From Paenibacillus polymyxa (GTDB lineage: Bacteria; Bacillota; Bacilli; Paenibacillales; Paenibacillaceae): a stretch of 64,000 nt of DNA. Each line of letters begins with the position of its first letter. Position 1 is the first letter of the stretch. The stretch spans positions 124,001 to 188,000 of the forward strand of contig NZ_JAGGNR010000008.1 of NCBI RefSeq assembly GCF_018614975.1, written 5' to 3'. Below the pieces are notes generated by a model that made no database searches, was not told where the DNA came from, and worked only from the letters and a program-made list of their open reading frames with translations. The position numbers were made by a program, and so were the translations under genes. Below, piece by piece: positions 27,361 to 38,472 of this stretch.

Positions 27361-28188
27361 CTAACATCCCTGAAACGGAAAGCACATGCCGGTATCGGGA
27401 CAGAAGCCCGGATTATTGTGGCATAGCGCTTTGGCAAATTCGGGATTCTTTTGGCTGAGCTTGTTAAAATAGCAAGCAATCGAGTCGTTGCGCGACACAT
27501 TGTTCAGTTGAAAAGAGATAGGTACCTTCGTTTTTACATGCTGATAAGTAATTCCTCTCTTTGTAAAGGGAGGAGGATACCTGCGGGCCGGGAACGTCGG
27601 GAAAGTGTCATGAATGTTGACAACTCGCGCACTGTGTTTAACTGTACTGTTAAATCGGGAAACGAAGCTGGGATCTCCGATACGCGGACTGCCAAACGTA
27701 TAGACGACCGGATGTTTAAACCCGGTGTTTACCGCAACATCCAAAGCGGCCAGCGTAGCCAAAGCTCCGCCGTAGTTGTGGCCGGTAATATACAGCCTTT
27801 TAGCTGTCGAGAGCTTTTTTAATTCACGGATCAAGTTGTTTCGGGTAGATCGATACAAGCATGTAAAGCCACGCGAGGTTTTCCCTCCGTTTCGGACGAA
27901 AGGATACGGAATCAGAAAGATATCATACGAGGCAAGAAGGTCTGACGGATACGAAGCGTACCCTCTAAACGCAACAACGATTTGATCCCTTGACTCGGCA
28001 ATAAATCCGAATACAAGCTCCGTAGGATTCTCGACGTCGGCAGAAGCGCGAATCGTAGAGCGGAGCTTAAATCCTTTCGGTAAGACCAGCTTTCCCTCAA
28101 AAAATAACGAGTACGTCTGATAGCTCATTGCGGCGAGGAATATGGCTGTTTTAATGTTAAAAACAGTTGTTTTATAAGTTATACTCAT
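27361..28188 (-). CDS. Class 3 lipase-like pseudoenzyme paralog
   Basis: A 275-residue lipase_3 homologue, first gene of the tandem pair. The nucleophile elbow reads GHNYGGALATLAALD: the serine is replaced by Asn (N138; codon AAC at the DNA level). The candidate catalytic His position reads RNDSIACYF, Asp instead of His. The third residue, in VNIHDTFPTFPA, is kept. The C-terminal NPGFCPDTGMCFPFQGC motif is retained, so the fold and Cys motif appear to be under selection while hydrolysis is probably lost. Start ATG 28188 has GGAG eight bases upstream; an upstream in-frame ATG at 28209 overlaps that site. There are no frameshifts. Confidence 0.85.
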   Translation of the reverse strand: MSITYKTTVFNIKTAIFLAAMSYQTYSLFFEGKLVLPKGFKLRSTIRASADVENPTELVFGFIAESRDQIVVAFRGYASYPSDLLASYDIFLIPYPFVRNGGKTSRGFTCLYRSTRNNLIRELKKLSTAKRLYITGHNYGGALATLAALDVAVNTGFKHPVVYTFGSPRIGDPSFVSRFNSTVKHSARVVNIHDTFPTFPARRYPPPFTKRGITYQHVKTKVPISFQLNNVSRNDSIACYFNKLSQKNPEFAKALCHNNPGFCPDTGMCFPFQGC

Positions 28189-28407
28189 CTGTACAACTCC
28201 TTTCCCCATGAGAGCTTATTCTTCGTTTACTTCCTCTGCTTGAACAATCCGTGACGTATCGACAGTATTTAAACATTTGTGCTAGGAGCTGTTCCTTGAT
28301 TATTAATATGAAACTCATACCTTGATGATGTCACAGACTGGCGAAATGCGAGTATATCAGCATAACATGTGTTACAGAACAGCAGAGCCTCAGGATGATT
28401 AAATATG

Positions 28408-28446
28408 AAAAAACGATGCGTCCCCTTAATTAGGGAACACATCGTT
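28408..28446 (-). terminator. Terminator of the LmrB-like exporter gene
   Basis: Minus-strand stem AACGATG (28440-28446) with CATCGTT (28412-28418), including further GTTCCC pairing with one mismatch, followed by TTTTTC. Confidence 0.8.
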
Positions 28447-28475
28447 CTTATTTGATACCAGGTATCTTATGTCAA

Positions 28476-29969
28476 TTAATGCATAGGACCTTGTTGTCCT
28501 GGCGTTGATCCTACTTTGACCCGTTTCACGAAGAGTGAAGTAATCAGCCCAATAATCGACAGAACTAATGCAAATACAAACGCATTCTGTACACCTGACG
28601 TGAAACCTGCCAGTTGATTTTCTGGACTTTCCGGATTCGCCACACCACTCAAGAAACTGGATTGTCCTGCGCTTAATATACTTACCGCAACAGCCGTACC
28701 GATCGCTCCGGATACCTGTTGCAACGTATTCATGATGGCAGTACCGTGAGGATAATACTCACGTGGCAATTGGTTCAGACCATTCGTCTGTGCAGGCATC
28801 ATAATCATCGAGATTCCAACCATCATGAACACATGCAGCGTAATGATTTTGGCCAGTGTTGTTGTAGGTGTAATTCCAGTGTACATGAAGAGTACAATCG
28901 TTACGATAGCCAGACCAATAATTACAAGCCACTTCGGCCCGAACTTGTCAAACAGTCGACCCATAACCGGAGACAGTAAACCATTCAGCAAACTTCCCGG
29001 CAATAAAACCAGTCCGGCAGTTAACGCTGAAACGGCCATACCTTGTTGCAGATACATTGGCAGGATCAGCATGGATGACAGCATCATCATCATACAGATG
29101 AATATCAGGATCAAGCCAATCGTAAACATCGGATATTTGAACGCTCGCAAATCCATCATTGGCTGTTTCATTCTCAACTGACGGATACTGAATAACAGCA
29201 AGGACAACACACCAATAACGAGAGTGGCAACAACGACCGGACTCGTCCAGCCTCCGCCAGTTTCCCCGTGTCCCCCTGCGCTACTGAAGCCGTATACGAT
29301 ACCACCAAAACCAAGGGTAGAAAGGATAATGGACAGTACGTCAATTTTGGGCTTGGTCAATTTCGAAATATTCGGCAAGAACATCAAGCCGCATACCAGT
29401 GAGATCATGAAGAACGGCAAGGAGATCCAGAAGATCCAATGCCAGCTCAGATTAGCCAGAATCAGACCGGAGATACTCGGACCGCTTGCTGGTGCAAACA
29501 TGATAACCAAACCAATCAATCCCATGGCCGCTCCACGTTTTTCAATCGGGAAAATAACCAATATGGTGTTAAACATCAGTGGCAACAATAGCGCTGTACC
29601 TATCGCCTGCAGTACCCGTGCCACCAACAGAATTTCGAAACTAGGTGCAAGTGCAGCAACAAATGTGCCTGCAATCGAGAAAATCAAAGATGTTGTAAAC
29701 AACTGTCTTGTGGTAAACCACTGCAACAGCATACCGGATACCGGTACCAGGATGCCCAACACAAGCAAGTAACCTGTAGTTAACCATTGAATCGTTGTAG
29801 GACCTACTTCCAGTAGAGCCATAAGTGGCGTCAATGCCACGTTTAATGCCGTTTCTCCAAACAGACCAATAAAGCCGCTCAGCAGCATCGCGAACAAAAT
29901 CGGAAATACCTTGTTTTGCGTTGTTTCTTGTTGATTCTGTGCAGAATCAGCCTTCATGGAAACCTCCAC
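28476..29969 (-). CDS. lmrB: DHA2-family multidrug exporter, LmrB-like
   Basis: A 497-residue 14-helix MFS drug-proton antiporter. GLFGETALNVALTPLMALLE, WLTTGYLLVLGILVPVSGML and FTTRQLFTTS match the LmrB/EmrB group that exports lincomycin, puromycin and other lipophilic compounds. The start may be GTG 29969 (GAGGAGG eight bases upstream) or ATG 29957 four residues later. It follows a TetR-type LmrA-like gene on the same strand, 56 bases away. As in B. subtilis lmrAB, repressor and exporter form one operon, and the operator sits before the repressor gene. Confidence 0.85.
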   Translation of the reverse strand: MEVSMKADSAQNQQETTQNKVFPILFAMLLSGFIGLFGETALNVALTPLMALLEVGPTTIQWLTTGYLLVLGILVPVSGMLLQWFTTRQLFTTSLIFSIAGTFVAALAPSFEILLVARVLQAIGTALLLPLMFNTILVIFPIEKRGAAMGLIGLVIMFAPASGPSISGLILANLSWHWIFWISLPFFMISLVCGLMFLPNISKLTKPKIDVLSIILSTLGFGGIVYGFSSAGGHGETGGGWTSPVVVATLVIGVLSLLLFSIRQLRMKQPMMDLRAFKYPMFTIGLILIFICMMMMLSSMLILPMYLQQGMAVSALTAGLVLLPGSLLNGLLSPVMGRLFDKFGPKWLVIIGLAIVTIVLFMYTGITPTTTLAKIITLHVFMMVGISMIMMPAQTNGLNQLPREYYPHGTAIMNTLQQVSGAIGTAVAVSILSAGQSSFLSGVANPESPENQLAGFTSGVQNAFVFALVLSIIGLITSLFVKRVKVGSTPGQQGPMH

Positions 29970-30025
29970 GATCCCATCCTCCTCAAACGTATCGAACTTT
30001 CTTTTTCTCTGTCTCTTGGTATAAA

Positions 30026-30613
30026 TTATTGAATCTGTTTGGCGTTCTTCGTCACAACCGACAAATATTCAGCAGCCGTCAGCAGAGGCTGTTTATCCTG
30101 ATTTGTCAGGCTGATAATCAGTGCTCCCTCCATCAAAGAAATGATCAGAAGTGCCGTCTCCCGTGCCTTCTCTTCACCAACGCCATCCAGAATCAGATGT
30201 TTCTTAATGACATCCTGCCAATCTGCAAATACACCCTGACAGGCAATACGCAACTGCTGACTAATACACGATGTCTCCACAGCTGCCCAGAAGCTGAATG
30301 GCAGAAATCCGGTAAACCCGGCGGCTTCTGTTTCATGAGCCAAATCATGAATAAATCTCTGAATGGCGTCTCCCGTATTGTCATGGGCTGCAAATGTTTT
30401 CTCAAATGTCTGCAAGATTTGTTCATTGGCTTTTTGAATACACTCGTGCGCGAGTTCTTCCTTGCCTTGCGGGAAATAATGATACAACGACCCTTTCGGC
30501 GTACTACTCTCTTTGATGATCTGATTCAGACCGGTCGCATGATATCCTTGTGAAAAAAACAGTCTCGCTGCTGTGCTGACAATGGACTCTCTAGCATTAG
30601 ACTTTTCACTCAA
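30026..30613 (-). CDS. lmrA: TetR-family repressor, LmrA/YxaF-like
   Basis: A 195-residue TetR regulator. The N-terminal HTH region (residues 8-55) reads ESIVSTAARLFFSQGYHATG, then LNQIIKESSTPKGSLYHYFP, which is the LmrA/YxaF version of the motif. The C-terminal domain binds inducer. It is the first gene of the operon with the exporter. A sequence closely fitting the LmrA/YxaF box of B. subtilis lies 22 bases upstream, supporting both identity and autoregulation. The inducers of the B. subtilis protein are flavonoids; whether that holds here is unknown. Confidence 0.88.
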   Translation of the reverse strand: MSEKSNARESIVSTAARLFFSQGYHATGLNQIIKESSTPKGSLYHYFPQGKEELAHECIQKANEQILQTFEKTFAAHDNTGDAIQRFIHDLAHETEAAGFTGFLPFSFWAAVETSCISQQLRIACQGVFADWQDVIKKHLILDGVGEEKARETALLIISLMEGALIISLTNQDKQPLLTAAEYLSVVTKNAKQIQ

Positions 30614-30635
30614 CGAAAGCCACTTCCTTCAAATA

Positions 30636-30659
30636 ATTATAACAATCGGTCTATATAAT
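30636..30659. promoter_or_regulatory. LmrA/YxaF-type operator
   Basis: ATTATAACAATCG (30636-30648) followed by GTCTATATAAT. Compared with the LmrA/YxaF box as I remember it (AWTATAtagaNYG then gTCTATATTWT), 20 of 24 positions agree, and three of the four mismatches fall in weakly conserved positions. Confidence 0.7.
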
Positions 30660-30845
30660 TAAACCCGCTCAGATCGGCACTGTCAATCATAATATTTCAC
30701 TTTTTATTTGAAAGCATTTTCATATGAGAGTCATCATAACATGTTCTTTTTTTAAAATTATTACCTTTTATACATTTCTTTCTGAGAAAGTAGGGAACTT
30801 TTCCCTGTCTTCGAATACACATACATCAGTGTGAATTACACTTAA

Positions 30846-32318
<1,473 letters not shown>

Positions 32319-32351
32319 GAATCATTACTCGTTCTTACAGAACGCCTAATC

Positions 32352-32402
32352 AAAACAGCCGCCGATTTGGATGTGAAACTCCAGATCGAACGGCTGTTTT
32401 TG
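32352..32402 (+). terminator. Terminator after collagen-like gene
   Basis: AAAACAGCCG (32352-32361) pairs with CGGCTGTTTT (32391-32400), with additional CGATTTGG/CCAGATCG inner pairing and TTTTT. Confidence 0.82.
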
Positions 32403-32506
32403 GATGAGTAGTAATATTCCATTATTACTTTTGTGCGTAAGGTATTACTTGTGTACTTTCTGATAAACTACTGATTGAAGTTTAAACTACTCTTTCATTT
32501 TAAGTT

Positions 32507-35500
32507 TTAATAGATAAGTTGAGAGGGTTGAACCATACGTTTACCTGTCCACACGTCTTGCACGTAGCGTCCTTCGGCCTGAAGCTGAATGAGCCAGTCT
32601 TTCGCTTGCTGCATCGTTGCACCCTGCACATCCTGATACGCTTGCCGCAGAGTCTCTTCCACCGCAGGAGCCATCTGGCTACCATCCCCGCATACGTAGA
32701 GTTTTCCTTTGTTCATCAGCATCTGAATCAACTGTTCGGAATTCCCCTTCATCAGATGCTGGACATACGTTTTGGGTTTGCCATCCGCACGAGAAAAAGC
32801 AGTGTGTAGCTTAACGATCCCTTCCCTCTCGTATTGCTCAAGCTCCTGACGATATATGAAATCTGAATCATTCCTGCACCCAAAGAACAAATGCGCCTCA
32901 CTCAGTGGCAAACCTCTCTGTTTCATGACCGCTCTTGCCTGGAGGAAACCTCTGAACGGTGCAACCCCCGTCCCCGGTCCCACCATGATCATGGGTATGT
33001 CAGCCTCTTCCGGCAGATAAAATTCGGATTCCGGCGTGCGTACAAACATCAGAATTCGTTCGCCCGCTGGACAACCGGCCAGGTACGTTGAAGCAACTCC
33101 AAGGTATTCGCCTTTACCACTCCAAGCAGGCTCTCTTACTACCGATACCGTTATGCTCGCTTGCTCGGAATTCAGGCTTGGTGAGCTGGATATTGAGTAA
33201 TATCTGGGCTTGAGGGAAGGTAACAGTTCAAGGAACGTTTCAAATGGCAGCTCACACGCCTCATACTTTTCTAGCAGTTCCAGCATGGTGATTCGATTGG
33301 CAAGAATATAATCCCTGTAGCTGTTTTCGTCCAACATGCCTTCCAGTTCACGCATATGAGGCGGGCATACTGTATGATTAGCTAACTCCTGCAATTGTGT
33401 TCGGGTAACAGGCGTCTGCAATTCCACACAGTGACGCAGCAACTCATGCACCTTGACGGGACGATTCAGTGGAAGGTGTGTAAGGTGGCTGACGTCCGAA
33501 GTTAATTGGATTTGAACATCCCCACTTAGTCCGAATCGACTGAGTATCCGATCCACGGTCTCCTTCTGGTTGCCAGGTAACACACCGAGATGGTCGCCTT
33601 CTCTATAACTCATGCCTTCAGGCAGTAACACTTCGATGTGACGCGTGCTTCTTCCACTTCCCAGCGCCTGAAGCTCTTGATTCACTACAACCGTGGCATA
33701 GCCGGCATCATAAGTTCGTGCAAGTGGCATATCCGTTTTCTCGAGGACAAACTCCATTTGAAGTCTGCTGGCGCTTGGTGTGGATACCTTTACCATTTTC
33801 TCATTGATCCCCAAAGCATTCAACACCTGAGGCCACAACATATGCTGCCACGCTTCTACTTGCTTCTCCATATCTCCGCCGGCATCGGCTTCACCACGGG
33901 ATAACAGTCTTTTACCTCCGAACTCTTCAAGCTTCTCATCTATCAATCGCGGAATACTCTGATACGTCCCGGACCAACTCCGATCTCCACAGCCCAGAAC
34001 GGCATAGTTCACATCCCGTGCTTCCTCTGACTCTGCTTCCTTCAACCAGTCTACAAATGCCTTAGCATTTTGCGGTGGTTTGCCGTTATATGAAGCAGTG
34101 ACGACGAGAACCACACCCTGTCGGGGTAACCGGCCAACCCACTCATTCAGAGAAGCTGCTGCACTTGGGATTCCATACGAACGCCCTTTCTCCGCAAGCT
34201 CTCGGGCAATGCCCTCTGCCGTTCCCAGATTGGAACCATATAACACCAGGAGCGAAGGGTTAGCATTTGCTTCAACAGCCAGGATTTCTCCCCTCTGGCT
34301 GTCACCTGCTATATTTTTATGAACAACAGGAGCAGGTTTCTCTTTCGCAGATACGGTAGATTTATTCATCGTTTGCGAAGCAGCGCGAGGTTTCACCTGG
34401 ATTCGGAAGTCTCCCGGCTTCAATGTCAGTGTCTGTTTAACATCCAACTCATAGTTGCTATAATCGATCAGCTCAAAATGTTTAAGGACCATGCCAAGCA
34501 CAAGTGTTGCTTCATATAAAGCAAACTGCATGCCGATACATGCTCTCTCCCCATTACCAAAAGGCTTATACGCATGATGAGGCACTTTCGTCGTATCTTC
34601 AAATCGCTCCGGACGGAAAAGCTCCGCATCCTCTCCCCATGCCTCTCTATTACGGTGTAGCTGAGGCAGAAGAATACTGCAACTTTCCCCTTTCTTTAAG
34701 GGATATTTGCCACCTATGAAGGTGTCTTCTTTAGCATATACATCAAATCCTGGGGCTGTTGGCCATAGACGTAACGATTCACTAAGAATCATGCGAATGT
34801 ATGGAAGCTGAAGAATTTCCTCGTACTGTGGTGAGTCACTGACCAATATCTGATCCACCTCGTCATACGCCTTTTGAAGCGAATCCGGATTTTTCAGTAG
34901 AAAGTAAAGAGCAAAAGATAATAGACCACTCGTGGTTTCATGTCCGGCAATGAGAAACGTAATAATCTGATACCGGATGTTCTCATCATCCAGCATTTCA
35001 CCAGTCTCCGGATCTTTGCCATTCAGCATACGTGCGAGCAAGTCGACCTCTCCAGGTTCTGAACTCGCTTTACGTTCCTCTATAATCTGATCTACCAGAG
35101 AGAACATCGTCTGTATATCCTCCTGGAACTGTCGTTTGGTTTTCACCATAAGCAGATTCTGAATTTTCAAACGTGAACTCTTCTGCATCGCTTCATTTAA
35201 TGCCCGAACCATACTTTCAATAAAAGGACTGTGGTCCTGTCTGTAAAAACTGTTAAACCGATAATTGAATCCACATAGTCCAATGGTATCCAACGTAAGG
35301 CGTGTCATATCATCTGCAACATCAATCGTATCGTTGGAATTGAGGCGTGCCCACTTACTGATCAACTGTTCGGCAATATCCACCATCATGGGATGATAAC
35401 CTTTCATGGCCTGTTTGCTGAAGGTGGGAAGCAGAATGTTATGGGCCTTTTTCCAGTTGGGCTCTGATGTTCTGCTTGTAAATAAACCATCGCCGCCAAA

Positions 35501-35746
35501 GGCACGTACGTTTTCGAGTTCATTGTATACATATTTGTCAAAACGGGACACATCACATAACTCAGCGACAAGATCTGGCCCAGATACGATTAAACCGGAA
35601 TAACCGGGAACCGTAAGTCGATATATTGGTCCATGCTGTTCAGCCAGAACGCCTAGCGACAACGTTGGTTTATCTTTATCAATCAAAGGCAGATTGCCAA
35701 GTGGTCCATACATTTTGGGCTGTGGAATGTATGTTGCATCACTCAT
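32507..35746 (-). CDS. CYP102-type cytochrome P450/NADPH reductase fusion (P450-BM3-like)
   Basis: A 1079-residue self-sufficient fatty-acid hydroxylase. P450 domain (~1-455): I-helix [11 protein letters not shown] (265-275), ExxR in LSESLRLWP, heme loop [15 protein letters not shown] with ligand C403; F89 in GLFTSRTS corresponds to BM3 F87. A linker (~456-498) leads to the FMN flavodoxin domain ([33 protein letters not shown]), then FAD ([22 protein letters not shown]) and NADPH domains ending [10 protein letters not shown]. It hydroxylates long-chain fatty acids near the omega end in known relatives. Start ATG 35746 has GAGGTG upstream. Unlike B. megaterium/B. subtilis, no TetR (BM3R1/FatR) gene adjoins it; an inverted repeat lies upstream. 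Confidence 0.95.
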   Translation of the reverse strand: MSDATYIPQPKMYGPLGNLPLIDKDKPTLSLGVLAEQHGPIYRLTVPGYSGLIVSGPDLVAELCDVSRFDKYVYNELENVRAFGGDGLFTSRTSEPNWKKAHNILLPTFSKQAMKGYHPMMVDIAEQLISKWARLNSNDTIDVADDMTRLTLDTIGLCGFNYRFNSFYRQDHSPFIESMVRALNEAMQKSSRLKIQNLLMVKTKRQFQEDIQTMFSLVDQIIEERKASSEPGEVDLLARMLNGKDPETGEMLDDENIRYQIITFLIAGHETTSGLLSFALYFLLKNPDSLQKAYDEVDQILVSDSPQYEEILQLPYIRMILSESLRLWPTAPGFDVYAKEDTFIGGKYPLKKGESCSILLPQLHRNREAWGEDAELFRPERFEDTTKVPHHAYKPFGNGERACIGMQFALYEATLVLGMVLKHFELIDYSNYELDVKQTLTLKPGDFRIQVKPRAASQTMNKSTVSAKEKPAPVVHKNIAGDSQRGEILAVEANANPSLLVLYGSNLGTAEGIARELAEKGRSYGIPSAAASLNEWVGRLPRQGVVLVVTASYNGKPPQNAKAFVDWLKEAESEEARDVNYAVLGCGDRSWSGTYQSIPRLIDEKLEEFGGKRLLSRGEADAGGDMEKQVEAWQHMLWPQVLNALGINEKMVKVSTPSASRLQMEFVLEKTDMPLARTYDAGYATVVVNQELQALGSGRSTRHIEVLLPEGMSYREGDHLGVLPGNQKETVDRILSRFGLSGDVQIQLTSDVSHLTHLPLNRPVKVHELLRHCVELQTPVTRTQLQELANHTVCPPHMRELEGMLDENSYRDYILANRITMLELLEKYEACELPFETFLELLPSLKPRYYSISSSPSLNSEQASITVSVVREPAWSGKGEYLGVASTYLAGCPAGERILMFVRTPESEFYLPEEADIPMIMVGPGTGVAPFRGFLQARAVMKQRGLPLSEAHLFFGCRNDSDFIYRQELEQYEREGIVKLHTAFSRADGKPKTYVQHLMKGNSEQLIQMLMNKGKLYVCGDGSQMAPAVEETLRQAYQDVQGATMQQAKDWLIQLQAEGRYVQDVWTGKRMVQPSQLIY

Positions 35747-35849
35747 GATGATCACCTCTTATCTGTACGCCGTGGAGCAAGGTACTCGTTAGCCGTATGA
35801 TGGCTGTTCTGCTTTCATTCATAAGTGATCTCTCCTTTGATGTTTTTAT

Positions 35850-35873
35850 AAATGATAGATTTATATATCATTT
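35850..35873. promoter_or_regulatory. Inverted repeat upstream of P450 gene
   Basis: AAATGATA (35850-35857) and TATCATTT (35866-35873) with an 8-base spacer, about 100 bases upstream of the P450 start. It is a candidate operator. Confidence 0.4.
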
Positions 35874-36045
35874 GATAATACCATAAACCACAATTGATTT
35901 AATATCAAATTTTCTTAAGGCTGAATTACTTTCAATTGAACCGTTCAACGTTTAGGTTGAAAAACAACAAATAGAGGATTGCATATGCAATCCCCTACTG
36001 TATGAACCAATGACTCTTTGATTCTATGACGTTTTTTAATGTATT

Positions 36046-36975
36046 CTAATGATGACTTGGCTCATCCCACTTCTCGAAATTCAATTCATTATTCATGCTT
36101 ACCGCAGACAACGCCCCCAGAGACGCAGCCGTGATTGCCTGATACATCTCGGATGCTGCATCACCAGCACTGAATACACCCGCTACAGATGTTTTGCCGG
36201 AAGCATCAACGATAACCGTTCCAGACTCTGTAATTTCACAACCGATGGCCTTTGGCAGTTCTGATCCGGTAAACAGTTTCGGTTGGAAGAACACTCCTGT
36301 GCATGGAATCGCTGTACCGTCATTCAGTACAACTTGCTTCACCATTCCTTCTTCCGAGTTAATGGATTGAATCGGTTCATCAAATACATTAACGTTATGC
36401 TGCTTCAACTCTTCGCGCTGCTCATCAGTTAATGAATCTGATCCATTCGTACAGATCGTATAACGTTCTGTCCAGCCGGATATGACTTTTGCCATATGCA
36501 ATGCCTTATCTCCACTTACGATGATGACCAGCGATTGGTCTCTTAACTCCCATCCATCACAATACGGACACACAAACGCACTTTTGCCGTAAACCTCTGT
36601 TAATCCGTTAATATCCAAGGGCAGATCTTTCTTACCTACCGCAAATAGAATCTTTTTCGTGCGATAACTTGCCCCCTGAGTAGTCTTGACTACAAAATCG
36701 CCATCGCTACCTGTTATCGCTGTTGCCGTATCGGATGCAAATTGAACTGAAGGATACGCTGCAATCTGTTCTTTGGCTGCTTTCCGGAATTCCCGAGGAC
36801 TGGCCCCATCTCTCGTCACAAACCCATGAGTCTCCCTTGTGACCCAGTTTCGCGGTGTCTCATCATCAATGACCACCACGTTCTTGCGGGCCCTGCCGAG
36901 TACAAGTGCTGCATTAAGCCCCGCTGGTCCTCCACCAATAATAAGTACATCCAAGAGTTGATTCATATTACTCAC
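36046..36975 (-). CDS. Thioredoxin-reductase-like FAD/NAD(P) oxidoreductase
   Basis: A 309-residue pyridine nucleotide-disulfide flavoprotein. The FAD-binding motif VLIIGGGPAGLNAALVLGRA lies near the start. The redox motif AFVCPYCDGWE resembles the CxxC of thioredoxin reductase; the NADPH site sits around SLVIIVSGDKALHMA, with a weakened GxGxxA motif. The second FAD segment is VFSAGDAASEMYQAITAASL. The divergence suggests a TrxB-like or ferredoxin/bacilliredoxin-type reductase rather than the main TrxB. Start GTG 36975 has GAAAGGG eight bases upstream. It is transcribed alone, 282 bases upstream of the P450 gene on the same strand; a link is possible but unproved. Confidence 0.85.
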   Translation of the reverse strand: MSNMNQLLDVLIIGGGPAGLNAALVLGRARKNVVVIDDETPRNWVTRETHGFVTRDGASPREFRKAAKEQIAAYPSVQFASDTATAITGSDGDFVVKTTQGASYRTKKILFAVGKKDLPLDINGLTEVYGKSAFVCPYCDGWELRDQSLVIIVSGDKALHMAKVISGWTERYTICTNGSDSLTDEQREELKQHNVNVFDEPIQSINSEEGMVKQVVLNDGTAIPCTGVFFQPKLFTGSELPKAIGCEITESGTVIVDASGKTSVAGVFSAGDAASEMYQAITAASLGALSAVSMNNELNFEKWDEPSHH

Positions 36976-37173
36976 ATTATTCACCCTTTCCAGACATTTA
37001 ATATCTCTAATTAAACTTTAAAAATAACCTCCGCTTTCTCTTAAGAAAGTAATTCGGAGATTTACAAGAAGACACTCAAACATAACTATTAAAGATATCT
37101 TATATCTACAATAAACAAAACCTAAGCATTTTGCAACATATATCTTTAACTACTTTCTTCATCCAGGCCTGTG

Positions 37174-37260
37174 TGAGTTGAATAAAAGATTATTTACACT
37201 TACACTACAATGACAGAACAACTATAAATCACTGTTCTACCTTAATTTTTCGATTCTCTC
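37174..37260. repeat. Decayed copy of the MITE-like repeat's left part
   Basis: GAGTTGAATAAAAG, TTATTTACACT, ATGACAGAACAAC and AATCACTGTT occur in the same order and spacing as in the element at 60629-60860. The surrounding gap 36976-37426 is AT-rich, also holds an AACAATT/AATTGTT hairpin near 37281-37316, and contains no gene I can support. Confidence 0.5.
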
Positions 37261-37426
37261 CTGTAACACAGAAATAATTATTTAACAATTAAAAAAAACC
37301 TTGTTTTTAAATTGTTCACAATCAGATGACATTATTTTAAATACTAAAACGTTAATTAAATCACATAGTGTATTGAATGGTATAATAGCAACATAATATA
37401 TAAGTATAGATATAGGAAGTGAGTTC

Positions 37427-38356
37427 TTGAAAACATTGAATAATGGTTCACAGACCAATATCAGCCTGGAGTATAGCTCGATTCCGAAAGTATTCTTCGA
37501 TACGATCAAAATCGGAATCATCAAGTCCAACCTGATCGCCATGTTTGCGGGTTTAAGTTTGGCTTTATATGTATTTGATGCTTCAATCTTAGCTAATATT
37601 GTACCAATCATCCTTTCCTTTATTGGATCTTCCCTCATTATTGGGGCTGCAGGGGTGTTTAACAACTTGTATGATCGTGATATTGATGCGATCATGGAAC
37701 GTACGAAGAAACGTCCTACCGTTACGGGACGCGTAGATACCAAGTCGGGGCTAATTCTCGGTATTGCAATCACCATCATCGGGGGCATCATGTTGTACAT
37801 CGCTTCCCCATCCGCTGCTGTATTTGGTATTTTGGGTCTGTTGCTTTACGTGTTCCCTTACACGATGTGGACCAAACGTACAACGATCTACAACACGGAA
37901 GTGGGAAGTCTTTCGGGTGCTGTGCCTCCGCTCATCGGTTGGGCAGCCATTTCACCGGAACTGGGTCATTTCGAGATCTGGGCATTGGTCGTTACGATGC
38001 TCTTATGGCAAATGCCTCACTTCTACGGGATTGCGATTCGTCGTTTTGACGAATACAAAGCTGCTGGTGTTCCCATGCTCCCCGTTGTTAAAGGCATCAG
38101 ACGGACATACATTCAGACAAATGTGTATCTGGTACTGTTACTGATCTCCAGCTTTTTATTCTGGCCTATGAGTCCATTTGTCGCTATTGTGGCATTTCTG
38201 GTCAGCTTGGCTTGGCTCATTCTTAGTGTGGCTACCTTTGATAAGAAAGAAACAGAGAAATGGTCCAAACGGATGTTTATCTTCTCCATTAACCATATCA
38301 CTATTATCTTCCTGGTCATCATTGCGTATTCCTTGATTGCTCAATTGATGAGATAA
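37427..38356 (+). CDS. ctaB: Heme O synthase (protoheme IX farnesyltransferase)
   Basis: A 309-residue UbiA-superfamily membrane prenyltransferase with nine predicted helices. It attaches farnesyl to heme B to make heme O for terminal oxidases. The prenyl-diphosphate/Mg site is N80-LYDRDIDAIMERTKKRP (residues 80-97), and the second conserved region is MPHFYGIAIRRFDEYKAAGV. The start is TTG 37427, preceded by GGAAGTGA. CtaB usually sits in the cta operon with heme A synthase and oxidase genes; here it stands alone, so it may be a second copy or a separately controlled one. A strong terminator follows. Confidence 0.93.
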   Translation: MKTLNNGSQTNISLEYSSIPKVFFDTIKIGIIKSNLIAMFAGLSLALYVFDASILANIVPIILSFIGSSLIIGAAGVFNNLYDRDIDAIMERTKKRPTVTGRVDTKSGLILGIAITIIGGIMLYIASPSAAVFGILGLLLYVFPYTMWTKRTTIYNTEVGSLSGAVPPLIGWAAISPELGHFEIWALVVTMLLWQMPHFYGIAIRRFDEYKAAGVPMLPVVKGIRRTYIQTNVYLVLLLISSFLFWPMSPFVAIVAFLVSLAWLILSVATFDKKETEKWSKRMFIFSINHITIIFLVIIAYSLIAQLMR

Positions 38357-38388
38357 AAATATTCCATCTTTCTACTCGTTATAACGAT

Positions 38389-38439
38389 AAAAAGCCTTAC
38401 AGACTTTACTCTTTCAAGGAGTCGTCTGTAAGGCTTTTT
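38389..38439 (+). terminator. ctaB terminator
   Basis: AAAAAGCCTTACAGAC (38389-38404) pairs with GTCTGTAAGGCTTTTT (38424-38439), followed by T. It may also serve the convergent ABC operon. Confidence 0.88.
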
Positions 38440-38472
38440 TGCTTTCTTATTATCTTTCCCAAATTTTCAAAG

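Noticed and set aside
30709-30722. TGAAAGCATTTTCA resembling a cre site upstream of the collagen-like gene
   Set aside because: The central CG required for CcpA binding is CA here, and the neighbouring genes are not sugar genes.
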